Below the pieces are notes generated by a model, which was not told where the DNA came from, did no database searches, and saw only the letters and a program-made list of their open reading frames with translations. From Rhizobiales bacterium UBA3584 (GTDB lineage Bacteria; Pseudomonadota; Alphaproteobacteria; Rhizobiales; Devosiaceae): 64,000 nt of DNA. Shown one piece after another: positions 56,931 through 64,000 of the stretch (positions are counted from its first letter, which is position 1; the number at the start of each line of letters is the position of its first letter). Where the stretch lies: contig DFMV01000006.1 in assembly GCA_002375765.1 (NCBI GenBank), positions 11,329-75,328 of the forward strand, in the 5' to 3' direction. The translations under genes and the position numbers were made by a program.

Positions 56931-57557
56931 CTATTTGGGACCGTTCTGGCCTATTGTCTGGACGTGCCGGGCCAGCACGGACACGGCCGTCTCGGTCTGT
57001 CCGGCCCGCAGGGCGTCAAGGATGGCGCGATGGTCGCGGTCGGTCGGGGCTTCCCATTCGGCCCGCCAGCCCGAAAACAGAAACCGGGCACTCGCCGTGT
57101 GCAGGTCATCGATGGTTCTGAGCAGGCGCGGCATGCCGCATGGGGTCAGAATCGTGCGATGAAAGGTGCGATTTGCCTCTTCCCAGGTTTCGACGTCGAG
57201 CGCCCGATCGGCCGCACTGTTGGCCTCCTCGGCCCGGTCGAGAATGGCCCGCGTCAAGTGCGGTATCGCCTTGCGCAGCGCCAAAGTTTCGAGAGCGGCG
57301 CGCATCTCCGCCACCTCGCGCACTTCGGCCGGACTGAACCCGGCGACCCGCACGCCCCGGCGCGGCGCACTCACGACCAACCCTTGCGACTCGAGCCGTC
57401 GAAACGCCTCACGCACCGGAACATGGCTTGCGCCAAACTCTTCGGCGATCTGGTCCTGCCGCAGCTTGGCGCCGGCCTCGATCTCGCCGGCAATAATGCG
57501 TCCGGCGAGTGCTTTGCTTATCTGTGTGGCGATGGTGTCTGATTTGGGCGTCGGCAT
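56931..57557 (-). CDS. bioR: GntR family biotin repressor BioR
   Basis: GntR/FadR-type repressor of 208 aa: N-terminal winged helix (AGRIIAGEIEAGAKLRQDQI, then FGASHVPVREAFRRLESQGLV) and a C-terminal FCD effector domain. BioR represses biotin genes in many alphaproteobacteria. Two BioR boxes, one in front of bioY and one 3 bp upstream of its own start, support the name and autoregulation. Upstream of bioY in the same orientation. Confidence 0.88.
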   Translation of the reverse strand: MPTPKSDTIATQISKALAGRIIAGEIEAGAKLRQDQIAEEFGASHVPVREAFRRLESQGLVVSAPRRGVRVAGFSPAEVREVAEMRAALETLALRKAIPHLTRAILDRAEEANSAADRALDVETWEEANRTFHRTILTPCGMPRLLRTIDDLHTASARFLFSGWRAEWEAPTDRDHRAILDALRAGQTETAVSVLARHVQTIGQNGPK

Positions 57558-57560
57558 AAA

Positions 57561-57570
57561 TTATAGATAA
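57561..57570 (-). promoter_or_regulatory. BioR box at the bioR start
   Basis: A second exact TTATAGATAA, 3 bp from the bioR start codon. Such closeness implies autoregulation and may mean the true start codon lies downstream of the one annotated. Confidence 0.82.
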
Positions 57571-57641
57571 TTGATGGAAGCGATGACGTCGACCCTGTCG
57601 TTCGGCCGATCCTGAACGTTTGCCTGTCGCCGACTGCTGCC

Positions 57642-58376
57642 TCACACCCCTTCCCGCGCAGTCTGTGGGCTCAGCTCCGGCGCCCCCAGCGCCTTTTCGG
57701 CCCGCTTGCGCCGCGCGATGGCGGGAAACTGTTCCTTCTTTGCCCGCACACACATCGCCCCCGCAAAGGTCGGGCCGAACATCTTGCTGGCCTTTTCGAT
57801 CATCCGCGCCGAGCGCAGGATGGGGCCGGAATGAATGGGGGGGAAAAACAAGCCGTCGCGCCAGACTTCGGGCGTAAACGAATGATCGCGCAACAGCTTG
57901 TCCATCTGCCCGCGCGAATAGGGCTGGCCATATCCGAACGGGTTGGTGTCCAGCCCTGCCCACAGGCCGCGCCGCCGCGGCACGACGATGATCACCTTCG
58001 CATTGGGCGCACAGATCCGCCACAACTCACGCATCATATCTTCAGGGTCCACCACGTGCTCGAAACCGTGAATGACGATGACCATATCCATGGCTGCGTC
58101 GGTCAGCGGCATTTCCAGCGGATCGCAGAGCACCGTGTGCGAAGGCCCTTCGCGCGGCCAGCTCGAAGCGCCCTGCCGAGCCGGCATGAAGGCCAGAACC
58201 CGCTCCGCCCCCTTGAGCGCCCCGCGCAGATAGGGCGTGGCAAACCCCAGCCCCAAAAGCCGCAATCCGGTGACATCTCCGGCCAATTCGCTCACCTGCT
58301 GACGGATCGATTGCCGCGTCAGCCGGCCCAGCGGCGATTTGTAAAAGCGGATCAGCCCGTCAACGTCAGGTGTCAT
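57642..58376 (-). CDS. Class I SAM-dependent methyltransferase
   Basis: About 244 aa. Family opening VDGLIRFYKSPLGRLTRQSI, a motif I region LRLLGLGFATPYLRG, motif II-like LCDPLEMPLTDAAMD and IVIHGFEHVVDPEDMMRELW, then NAKVIIVVPRRRGLW. Acceptor substrate unknown. ATG 58376 is preferred because family members begin at this point; ATG 58415 would add 13 residues. Repeat copy 7 lies upstream. The gene is divergent from gloB. Confidence 0.85.
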   Translation of the reverse strand: MTPDVDGLIRFYKSPLGRLTRQSIRQQVSELAGDVTGLRLLGLGFATPYLRGALKGAERVLAFMPARQGASSWPREGPSHTVLCDPLEMPLTDAAMDMVIVIHGFEHVVDPEDMMRELWRICAPNAKVIIVVPRRRGLWAGLDTNPFGYGQPYSRGQMDKLLRDHSFTPEVWRDGLFFPPIHSGPILRSARMIEKASKMFGPTFAGAMCVRAKKEQFPAIARRKRAEKALGAPELSPQTAREGV

Positions 58377-58420
58377 CGATTTCGGTTCACTTGCGCCAGA
58401 TGCAAACACATTCATCCTGG

Positions 58421-58465
58421 CGTGAGATCGGGAATAGCTGCAGAGTTTTCCGGTTCGATCTCGCG
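58421..58465 (+). repeat. Nested-hairpin dispersed repeat, copy 7
   Basis: Outer arms CGTGAGATC (58421-58429) and GATCTCGCG (58457-58465), one mismatch; inner arms degenerate (GGAATAGCT and AGTTTTCC); GGTTC box at 58452-58456. It points toward gloB, 159 nt away. Confidence 0.75.
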
Positions 58466-58624
58466 CCAAGACAAAGACTTGGAGCCGCCGTCCCGATTCA
58501 ATCGGAACGATCAATCTCTATGTGGGCGGTTTGCACGACAAGGTCAAACCCGATGCGTTCACACCTTGCATGTGACGGGCCCCCGCCATACCCTCGGCGC
58601 AAAATCAAACAGGAGGCCTGGCTC

Positions 58625-59392
58625 ATGTCCCTCGAAATCGCCGTTTTCCCTGCACTCAGCGACAATTTCGGCTATCTCGTCCGCGATTCTGCGTCAGGCC
58701 GGGTCGCTGCCATCGATGCACCCGAACAGGCCCCTATTCTCGCCGAGCTCGACAAGCGCGGCTGGACCCTCACCGACATTTTCATCACCCACCATCACTC
58801 CGACCACACCGACGCCATCGCCCCGCTCAAGCGGCGCTTCGATTGCAACGTCATCGGCCCCAAGGGCGAAGCGGGTAAGATCGCCGGGCTCGACACGCTG
58901 GTTGGCGGGGGCGACACGGTGACTTTGGGTGAAACAGTTTTTGAAGTGATCGACGTGCCCGGTCATACGCTGGGCCACATCGCGTTTTTCGCGCCCGAGG
59001 AAAAGGTTCTGTTCTCGGCCGACGCGCTGTTCTCGATGGGCGTGGGCCGCATGTTCGAGGGCGACGCCCACTCGATGTGGGCCGGTCTTGAAAGGCTCAA
59101 AAAGCTGCCGCCGGAAACCATGGTCTATTGCGGCCACGAATATACTCTGGCCAACGCCAAGTTCGCCCTATCGATCGATCCTGATAACCCCGCTCTTCAG
59201 GCTCGTGCAAAACAGGCTCAGGACCAGATCGACGCCGGCCAGCCCACGATCCCGTTCAATCTGGGCGAGGATCTTGCCGCCAATCCCTTCCTGCGCGCCG
59301 ACACGCCGGAAATGGCCCACGCCATGAACCACGAAGATGCCCCCGCCTGGCAGATCTTCGGCGCCATCCGCAAGGCCAAGGACAATTTCTAG
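58625..59392 (+). CDS. gloB: Hydroxyacylglutathione hydrolase (glyoxalase II)
   Basis: Binuclear metal hydrolase of 255 aa finishing methylglyoxal detoxification (S-lactoylglutathione to lactate). The metallo-beta-lactamase motif THHHSDHTDA, the DVPGHTLGHIAFF histidine, the bridging aspartate in LFSADALFSMGVGR, and the C-terminal substrate histidine YCGHEYTLANAKFA are all present. ATG 58625 is used; the frame opens at 58370 through the repeat without similarity. Confidence 0.95.
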   Translation: MSLEIAVFPALSDNFGYLVRDSASGRVAAIDAPEQAPILAELDKRGWTLTDIFITHHHSDHTDAIAPLKRRFDCNVIGPKGEAGKIAGLDTLVGGGDTVTLGETVFEVIDVPGHTLGHIAFFAPEEKVLFSADALFSMGVGRMFEGDAHSMWAGLERLKKLPPETMVYCGHEYTLANAKFALSIDPDNPALQARAKQAQDQIDAGQPTIPFNLGEDLAANPFLRADTPEMAHAMNHEDAPAWQIFGAIRKAKDNF

Positions 59393-59428
59393 CGGGCGTC
59401 CAATCTAAGCCGGCGGTCTTGCGAACGG

Positions 59429-59584
59429 TTAGAGCGCCTGCCGCAACTCGTCGATGCGCTGGATATGGGTTTCAAGCTCGGATTTGAGCGCGATACGCTG
59501 GGCAGCGGTATAGCTGTTGACCGCCACCGTCCGCTCGAGCTCCTCGATAGCGCGGGTCAGTTTGGCCAGGGCGGGGGCGGACAT
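59429..59584 (-). CDS. Small alpha-helical hypothetical protein
   Basis: 51-aa protein predicted to be two amphipathic helices (SAPALAKLTRAIEELERTVA and RIALKSELETHIQRIDELRQ), probably a helical hairpin or coiled coil. GGAG sits 8 nt before ATG 59584. The frame extends to 59629 but the extra residues are not helical. Not recognised as a named family. Confidence 0.6.
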   Translation of the reverse strand: MSAPALAKLTRAIEELERTVAVNSYTAAQRIALKSELETHIQRIDELRQAL

Positions 59585-59733
59585 GAGGCGTCTCCAGGGA
59601 CAGAGCAAAATGATGGCGGCCCGCGGCAAAACCGCAAGCCCGGACAGGTCTGCTTAAGGCCGCGACCGCGGTCCGGGCTTTTTCATGGCGCCGGCGCGTC
59701 ATGAAAAGCCGATGCGGCCCGCGAGGCAGGAAA

Positions 59734-59783
59734 TGGTGATCCCGACTGGATTCGAACCAGTGACCCTCAGATTAGGAATATGT
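59734..59783 (-). other. Duplicated 3' half of tRNA-Arg(CCT), attachment-site scar
   Basis: On the minus strand the segment reads as the anticodon loop (TTCCTAA), 3' anticodon arm, T-arm (ACTGG-TTCGAAT-CCAGT) and acceptor strand ending CGGGATCACCA, with no 5' half. The identical anticodon loop and acceptor occur in the intact tRNA-Arg 107 bp away, but the T-stem differs. This is the pattern left by integration into a tRNA gene. Confidence 0.8.
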
Positions 59784-59889
59784 GCACACTTAACCTAAAT
59801 AATTGCAAAACAACAGCAATAAATTGCTGTGCTAAAAATGTGCTAGCATTTCCAGCTTCTAAGGACCCCTTTCGACGGCTTAGAACAAA
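59784..59889. other. AT-rich remnant between tRNA fragment and intact tRNA
   Basis: About 106 bp of AT-rich DNA unlike its flanks, lying between the duplicated halves. Contains two TGTGCTA copies 12 bp apart (near 59830-59850) that could be integrase arm-type sites. No gene. Confidence 0.45.
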
Positions 59890-59966
59890 TGGTGATCCCG
59901 GCGCGATTCGAACGCGCGACCCCCAGATTAGGAATCTGGTGCTCTATCCGGCTGAGCTACGGGACC
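59890..59966 (-). tRNA. tRNA-Arg (anticodon CCT)
   Basis: Complete 77-nt cloverleaf on the minus strand with encoded CCA. The acceptor stem GGTCCCG pairs with CGGGATC (one G-U), the anticodon stem CCAGA/TCTGG holds loop TTCCTAA (anticodon CCT, reading AGG), and the T-arm is CGCGC-TTCGAAT-type. D-arm TAGCTCAGCCGGATAGAGC is normal. Confidence 0.96.
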
Positions 59967-60130
59967 ACGCCGTTTCGTTACCAAAATCCCAGTTCGAAGG
60001 AAACATGTAAATGGCTTGGACGGCCCCGCAAGCTGCACTTGCGGGACCGTGCTCTAGCGTTGTTTTGGACTACCCAAGCCGTGCAGCGATTTGGGGGATC
60101 AACGCCAGACGCTCGATTGATGACTGCACC

Positions 60131-60361
60131 TCAGCCGGGCACCTTCATCGATTCAACAATCCGGTACATCAGCGCTTGCAGAATGATGTCATCAAGATCC
60201 GGATAGATTTCGTGCAAATCCTCGTATGTGCATCCATGCAGCTGATCCACAATCTCAAAAGGGTTCTGCTGGGCGACCGCTTCACATTCAAGTTCGCCAG
60301 AATAGGCGCTCGGTGAAGCCAACAGACCCACGCAAATGGCTGCACTCACTACCAACTTCAT
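60131..60361 (-). CDS. Small exported hypothetical protein
   Basis: 76-aa protein with a signal peptide (MKLVVSAAICVGLLASPSAY, cleavage near SG) and an acidic mature part with two cysteines (LECEAV and HGCTYEDL), which could form a disulfide. GGAG is 5 nt before ATG 60361. The longer frame to 60532 is rejected because it overlaps a probable XRE start region and lacks signal character. Not recognised. Confidence 0.65.
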   Translation of the reverse strand: MKLVVSAAICVGLLASPSAYSGELECEAVAQQNPFEIVDQLHGCTYEDLHEIYPDLDDIILQALMYRIVESMKVPG

Positions 60362-60480
60362 CTCAACTCCGCCGCTATTGTCTATCATAATCAACATTAG
60401 CGCCAGCCTGGTACGGTGTAAACCGAGAATGTCGACTATAGTGGATAGTCGAGTTTCGGGGTTGGCCCGAGTTTGCGAGG

Positions 60481-60687
60481 ATGAGACTCGCAGAAATCTT
60501 TGGCAGAAATGTTCGGAAAGCCCGATTGGCAAAGGGCTGGTCTCAAGAGCAACTCGCCTTTGAATCCAACCTTCAGCGCAGCTACATCAGCGAGATCGAG
60601 ACCGGTAAACGCAATCCCACGCTCGATGTGGTCGAGACCATAGCTCGGGTGTTGGAGGTTAGAGTGATAGAGCTGCTAGCGGAATAG
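60481..60687 (+). CDS. XRE family HTH regulator
   Basis: Compact single-domain DNA-binding protein of 68 aa: FGRNVRKARLAKGWSQEQLA, then SYISEIETGKRNPTLDVVETIARVL, the Cro/C1 helix-turn-helix. Such minimal regulators act on phage, restriction-modification or toxin-antitoxin operons. It is followed after 12 bp by a small acidic protein gene. Lies in the accessory tail beside the tRNA scar. Confidence 0.88.
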   Translation: MRLAEIFGRNVRKARLAKGWSQEQLAFESNLQRSYISEIETGKRNPTLDVVETIARVLEVRVIELLAE

Positions 60688-60699
60688 AGGAGCATCGAC

Positions 60700-60963
60700 G
60701 TGGAGCGCGATCCCAAAATCATTACGTCTGACCTCTCGAAAACAGTGTCGAAGGACGGCGTTACCGTCGATGTTCACATCTTTCGGTTGGAGAACGAAAC
60801 TGGCTGGGCGCTCGAAGTCGTCAACGAAAACAATACCTCCACAACATGGGACGATCTGTTTCCCACCGATGAGGCAGCGTTTAAAGAGTTCACGCGTGTG
60901 GTGACCACCGAAGGCATCGAAGCGTTTGCGGACGGCTCGAACGTGGTGCCGTTTAGACGGTAG
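60700..60963 (+). CDS. Small acidic hypothetical protein after the XRE gene
   Basis: 87 aa with GTG start; AGAGGAG lies upstream. Sequence is mixed alpha/beta (VDVHIFRLENETGWALEVVN, then DLFPTDEAAFKEFTRVV) with no motif I recognise. 12-bp spacing from the XRE gene suggests co-transcription. Confidence 0.65.
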   Translation: MERDPKIITSDLSKTVSKDGVTVDVHIFRLENETGWALEVVNENNTSTTWDDLFPTDEAAFKEFTRVVTTEGIEAFADGSNVVPFRR

Positions 60964-61119
60964 TGGCGAGAGAAGCGCAGCGCGGACTACAACGACCCCG
61001 ACTGAGTTCGAAGACGCGCTCCACTCTTACATTGCAGCTTGCAGAAAATTAGCGCACACGCCAGTCTAATCGGTATTACTGTTGCTATTCCTTCAACGCA
61101 ATACGAGGGGGAAACCCGT

Positions 61120-61479
61120 ATGCACAAATTCAAGATCGTTGACCGCAAGGACGACCAGTTCGGACTGCAGTTTCTCTACAATAGCGAAGTGATGGTCTGG
61201 TCTGAAAGCTATAAGCAGAAGGCGAGCGCCAAGAACTGCATGGAGTCGATCAAGAAAAACGCGCCGGATGCTCCTGTTGCCGATCTTTCGAAAGACGAGG
61301 ATGCCGAGGGATATCACTTCGAAATCGTGAAGTCGAAGAACGGCCAGTACTATGTCAGGTTTATCGCGTCCAATGGCGAGACAATGATGATTTCGGAAAC
61401 GTACGCGGACAAGCGAAACGCGCTCAATTGCGTGCAATCGATCAAGAAAAACGCACCCGGCGCTCCGTTAGAAGATTAA
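61120..61479 (+). CDS. YegP-like tandem DUF1508 protein
   Basis: 119 aa with two DUF1508 repeats of about 45 residues each: HKFKIVDRKDDQFGLQFLYN ... KNCMESIKKNAP and YHFEIVKSKNGQYYVRFIAS ... LNCVQSIKKNAP. DUF1508 proteins are small beta-rich proteins of unknown function. GAGGGGGAA lies before ATG 61120, preferred over the extended frame from 61039. Confidence 0.85.
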   Translation: MHKFKIVDRKDDQFGLQFLYNSEVMVWSESYKQKASAKNCMESIKKNAPDAPVADLSKDEDAEGYHFEIVKSKNGQYYVRFIASNGETMMISETYADKRNALNCVQSIKKNAPGAPLED

Positions 61480-61595
61480 GAGATGGTGCTTCTGCGGCGC
61501 CGGAGCAGCACGTTAACTGTTTCGGCGCCTTAAGTTTCTAATCCTTCGAGTGTCGGGTCAGGCCTTCTAGACGGGCATCTGTTAAGGTAAACACG

Positions 61596-62087
61596 GTGTT
61601 AGACGAAATCTGGACGACCATTCTAAGTGAATTCTCGGACATCCCAGATGCGGCGACTATCACTCGCATAGCCATGCGCTTGGTACTTGCTGCAGTGCTT
61701 GGCGGCGTTCTTGGTTACGAACGTGAGCGCAAAGGGAGAAGCGCTGGCGTGCGAACACATATGCTAGTCGCAGTAGGTGCAGCACTCTTCGTAATCGGTC
61801 CGTCCCAAGCCGGCATGCCGATTGAGGACATGTCCCGCGTTTTGCAAGGAATTGTCCAAGGGATCGGCTTCCTTGGGGCTGGCGCAATAATCGTGCGTGC
61901 TAGCAGACATCAGATCGAGGGCTTAACCACCGCGGCGAACATCTGGGCGACAGCTGGGATTGGCGTCATTGCAGGTCTCGGACTTGAAGGAACGGCCGTT
62001 CTCTCAACCGGAATTATCTTGATCATTCTCGCCGCAGTTCCGCACTTAGTTCCAGTGAAACCTGCGCCCCCAAATACCCCCGAATAA
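61596..62087 (+). CDS. MgtC/SapB family membrane protein
   Basis: 163 aa with GTG start. Short MgtC: MRLVLAAVLGGVLGYERERKGRSAGVRTHM and the following hydrophobic helices (AGMPIEDMSRVLQGIVQGIG, FLGAGAIIV) match the MgtC membrane domain; the C-terminal cytosolic domain of MgtC is missing, as in SapB-type members. Role in magnesium adaptation or membrane-potential control is inferred from family. Confidence 0.88.
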   Translation: MLDEIWTTILSEFSDIPDAATITRIAMRLVLAAVLGGVLGYERERKGRSAGVRTHMLVAVGAALFVIGPSQAGMPIEDMSRVLQGIVQGIGFLGAGAIIVRASRHQIEGLTTAANIWATAGIGVIAGLGLEGTAVLSTGIILIILAAVPHLVPVKPAPPNTPE

Positions 62088-62197
62088 TCGGTCGGAGAAG
62101 GGGAGAAATCAGCCGACCTTCGATCCAGAACCGCGGAGAAGAAAGTCCGGACCGCGGACTTTCAAAAGTTGCTTAAGGCAAGTTTTCGATTAGCCGC

Positions 62198-62662
62198 TTA
62201 GCCGGGCTTGCTGGTCTTCCCAACCTTTGCCTCCAGCCCCTTCAACCGCGTGGTCGCCTTCTCCAACTGCTTATCGACTTCACCAGCGACAATAGCTTCC
62301 CGTAGCGTCTGAAGGATACCGGGCAGTTCCTCCAGCTTGCCAACCTCAATGGCTGGCTTACCGGACTCAACCTCGAAAACACGGTTGCCGACGCGCAGCG
62401 AGAACATCACTTGGCCGAGTTCGCTCTTCCACCACCATTTTCGCACCGACAACTGTTTGGTCACAAGCTGCTTTTCGTTGGAGCCTTCGATCTTTTCCCA
62501 CCGTTTGACATGCTCGGTTAGCTGAGAGCCATTGAGTTCGGCTTCAACTGCAGCAATCTGTTGGTCGAGCTGAGCCAGCAATTTTTGTTTCTTGCGATCG
62601 ACCGGCGAGAGTTTTTGGCGGGGGGATTTAGCCGAAAGAGTAAGCTTGGCGAGATGGGACAT
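62198..62662 (-). CDS. DUF6641-like hypothetical protein
   Basis: 154 aa, basic N-terminus (AKLTLSAKSPRQKLSPVDRK), a mid region with WWWKSELGQVMFSLRVGNRV, and a charged helical C-terminus. The opening resembles proteins annotated DUF6641. Function unknown; no motif for an enzyme. It is divergent from the ATPase gene, separated by about 134 bp. Confidence 0.6.
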   Translation of the reverse strand: MSHLAKLTLSAKSPRQKLSPVDRKKQKLLAQLDQQIAAVEAELNGSQLTEHVKRWEKIEGSNEKQLVTKQLSVRKWWWKSELGQVMFSLRVGNRVFEVESGKPAIEVGKLEELPGILQTLREAIVAGEVDKQLEKATTRLKGLEAKVGKTSKPG

Positions 62663-62796
62663 CGAAGAGCCTCCGTTGAACTAAAGAGGCCATTCCATCT
62701 AAAGCCGACGGCAGACGAATACTAGACAATTTCTGGCAGCTTAAACTTGAGCAAGTCGGGATCTCTCGCCTACTATTCACGCAGACGGGGGATTCG

Positions 62797-63987
62797 ATGT
62801 CGAGAAATAAGAATCTGATCACGAGGGAAATTCGTGTTGGCAAGAATGCGGCAGAGGAGGACGCAGAACTTCTGCAAGCGTGTTTCGTGGATCATCCTGC
62901 TTTAGCGGATGCAATTGATACCGATAGCAACGGATCGATAATAGCTGGACGCACTGGATCAGGAAAAAGCGCAATCATTAGCTATATTCGCCGTACACAA
63001 GGCGCTGCCTCCTCCATATCCCCCTCCGATATGGCTATGAGCTACATCGCCAACTCGGACGTGCTTAGATTTCTGAACGACATCGGCGCCGACCTCAATC
63101 TGTTCTTCCAGGCGATATGGAAGCATGTGCTCCTTATTGAGTACATCAGGCTTCGCTACCAGATTGGGAACGAGGAGAAATCCGCCCATTGGTATACCCA
63201 GCTCTGGAACGCTTGGAACTCCGACAAAAGCAAGAAGCGCGCACTTGACTACCTAAAGAAATATTCCAGTTCCTTTTGGATATCGATGGATGAAAGCGTT
63301 CGGCAAGTCACTCAGACTTACGAGCAGAACATCCTGGCTGAACTTGGTGTCGACATTGAGAAGTTTGCGTCAAAAGCTGGGTACGGTGCGAATCTGAGCA
63401 ATCAGAACAAATCGGAATTCGTCGCACGCGTGCGAAAGATCATAAATTCGGATCAGCTGCAGGATCAGTCCAAGGTCATTTCGCTGCTCGCTGATGGCGA
63501 CCAAGTTCAGAAAAGCCACTACATCCTGATCGATCAGTTGGATGAGCGTTGGCTGGACGACAATCTCAAATATCGCATGATCAATTCGTTGGTGGAGGCA
63601 CTACAGAAATTTCGCCCAATACGAAATCTCAAAATCATTGTGGCGTTGCGAACCGACGTGATTGAAAGATCAATGCAGGAGAACAAAGACAGCTCGTTTC
63701 AACGGGAAAAGTTTCGAGACTATATCATCAACATAAACTGGGATGAGGGCCAACTAAAGGAGCTGATAAACAAGCGCATTGCATATACGTTCCGGAGAAA
63801 ATACGAGCCGCAGCGGCAGGTGTTGTTCGAGGATGTTTTCGAAAAAAATATCAAGAATGAAAAGCCGTTTAAATACTTGGCCGATCGAACACTGCTACGT
63901 CCACGCGATATAATCGCCTTCACCAACGAATGCTTCATCAGTGCAGATGGGCGGACTGAGGTGGCCCCAACCGACGTATATGAATAG
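62797..63987 (+). CDS. Sll1717-type P-loop ATPase
   Basis: P-loop NTPase of 396 aa. Walker A is GRTGSGKS at residues 51-58; Walker B is HYILIDQLDERW near residues 242-253; sensor-like IVALRTDVIERSM and LRPRDIIAFTNEC follow. This fits proteins annotated 'P-loop ATPase, Sll1717 family', found in mobile or defence loci. The stop at 63985 falls about where a further helix is expected, so truncation or frameshift is possible; the window ends 13 bp later. Confidence 0.75.
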   Translation: MSRNKNLITREIRVGKNAAEEDAELLQACFVDHPALADAIDTDSNGSIIAGRTGSGKSAIISYIRRTQGAASSISPSDMAMSYIANSDVLRFLNDIGADLNLFFQAIWKHVLLIEYIRLRYQIGNEEKSAHWYTQLWNAWNSDKSKKRALDYLKKYSSSFWISMDESVRQVTQTYEQNILAELGVDIEKFASKAGYGANLSNQNKSEFVARVRKIINSDQLQDQSKVISLLADGDQVQKSHYILIDQLDERWLDDNLKYRMINSLVEALQKFRPIRNLKIIVALRTDVIERSMQENKDSSFQREKFRDYIININWDEGQLKELINKRIAYTFRRKYEPQRQVLFEDVFEKNIKNEKPFKYLADRTLLRPRDIIAFTNECFISADGRTEVAPTDVYE

Positions 63988-64000
63988 CCCCGAGTTTCGT

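Noticed and set aside
59676..59710. Palindrome GGCTTTTTCATG with CATGAAAAGCC as a terminator
   Set aside because: The T run is inside the stem rather than after it, so a terminator role is not supported.
59734..59783. A second tRNA gene
   Set aside because: Only the 3' half is present; no D-arm or 5' acceptor strand.
60011..60316. 101-aa plus-strand frame beside the tRNA
   Set aside because: Overlaps the antisense small secreted protein, which has a better start and signal peptide.

Overview
The window is high-GC chromosomal DNA from an alphaproteobacterium of the order Hyphomicrobiales, probably near Devosia/Pelagibacterium (inference from gene order and protein style; no search was run). 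Supporting signs are the core neighbourhoods comF-grxC-nitrilase-DUF1178, secA beside a parvulin PPIase, xerD-aroK-aroB-HlyC/CorC-bolA, cobS-cobT, Suv3-like helicase-S4-fdxA, CarD, and a BioR/BioY pair with BioR boxes.

Layout. 0.1-10.1 kb: ubiG, then a minus-strand operon (comF-like, grxC, nitrilase-like amidase, DUF1178), a methyltransferase, an SLC13/RCK permease, secA and a periplasmic PpiC-type PPIase. 10.2-12.5 kb: accessory patch with a TetR regulator, a small membrane protein behind a double-palindrome promoter, an Imm5-like orphan immunity gene and an SRPBCC protein. 12.6-22.4 kb: argJ, GNAT, mutT, DUF1003, L,D-transpeptidase, accA, xerD, aroK, aroB, HlyC/CorC, bolA. 22.6-28.5 kb: DnaJ-domain protein, cobS, a MITE-like palindrome, cobT, a phytase-like esterase and an M42 peptidase. 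28.5-34 kb: queuosine-precursor transporter, rpmB, DUF3108, DUF805, an MFS/ArsR pair and a small AAA ATPase. 34.2-43.5 kb: Suv3-like helicase, S4 protein, fdxA, then an AraC gene divergent from aauBEDA plus cytochrome c, then carD. 43.6-59.6 kb: mostly envelope, metabolic and conserved-unknown genes (M48 protease, degenerate SNase, ChaC, DUF2339, DUF2125, tyrC-hisC, ExoD, alpha/beta hydrolase, DUF4260, DUF1284-bioY-bioR, methyltransferase, gloB). 59.7-64 kb: an intact tRNA-Arg(CCT) beside a duplicated 3' half of the same gene, followed by an apparently less GC-rich accessory tail (small secreted protein, XRE regulator, YegP-like, MgtC, DUF6641-like, Sll1717-type P-loop ATPase).

The most distinctive content is (1) seven copies of a roughly 45-bp nested-hairpin repeat whose outer arms differ between copies but stay complementary, six of them lying ahead of a gene in the direction of its transcription; (2) a tryptophan-tryptophylquinone amine dehydrogenase cluster of the aromatic-amine type, whose small subunit keeps the cofactor Trp residues but has lost both partners of one expected disulfide; (3) a duplicated tRNA 3' half marking an integration scar; and (4) a BioR regulon that appears to include a DUF1284 protein. 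No CRISPR array, complete insertion sequence or rRNA was seen.
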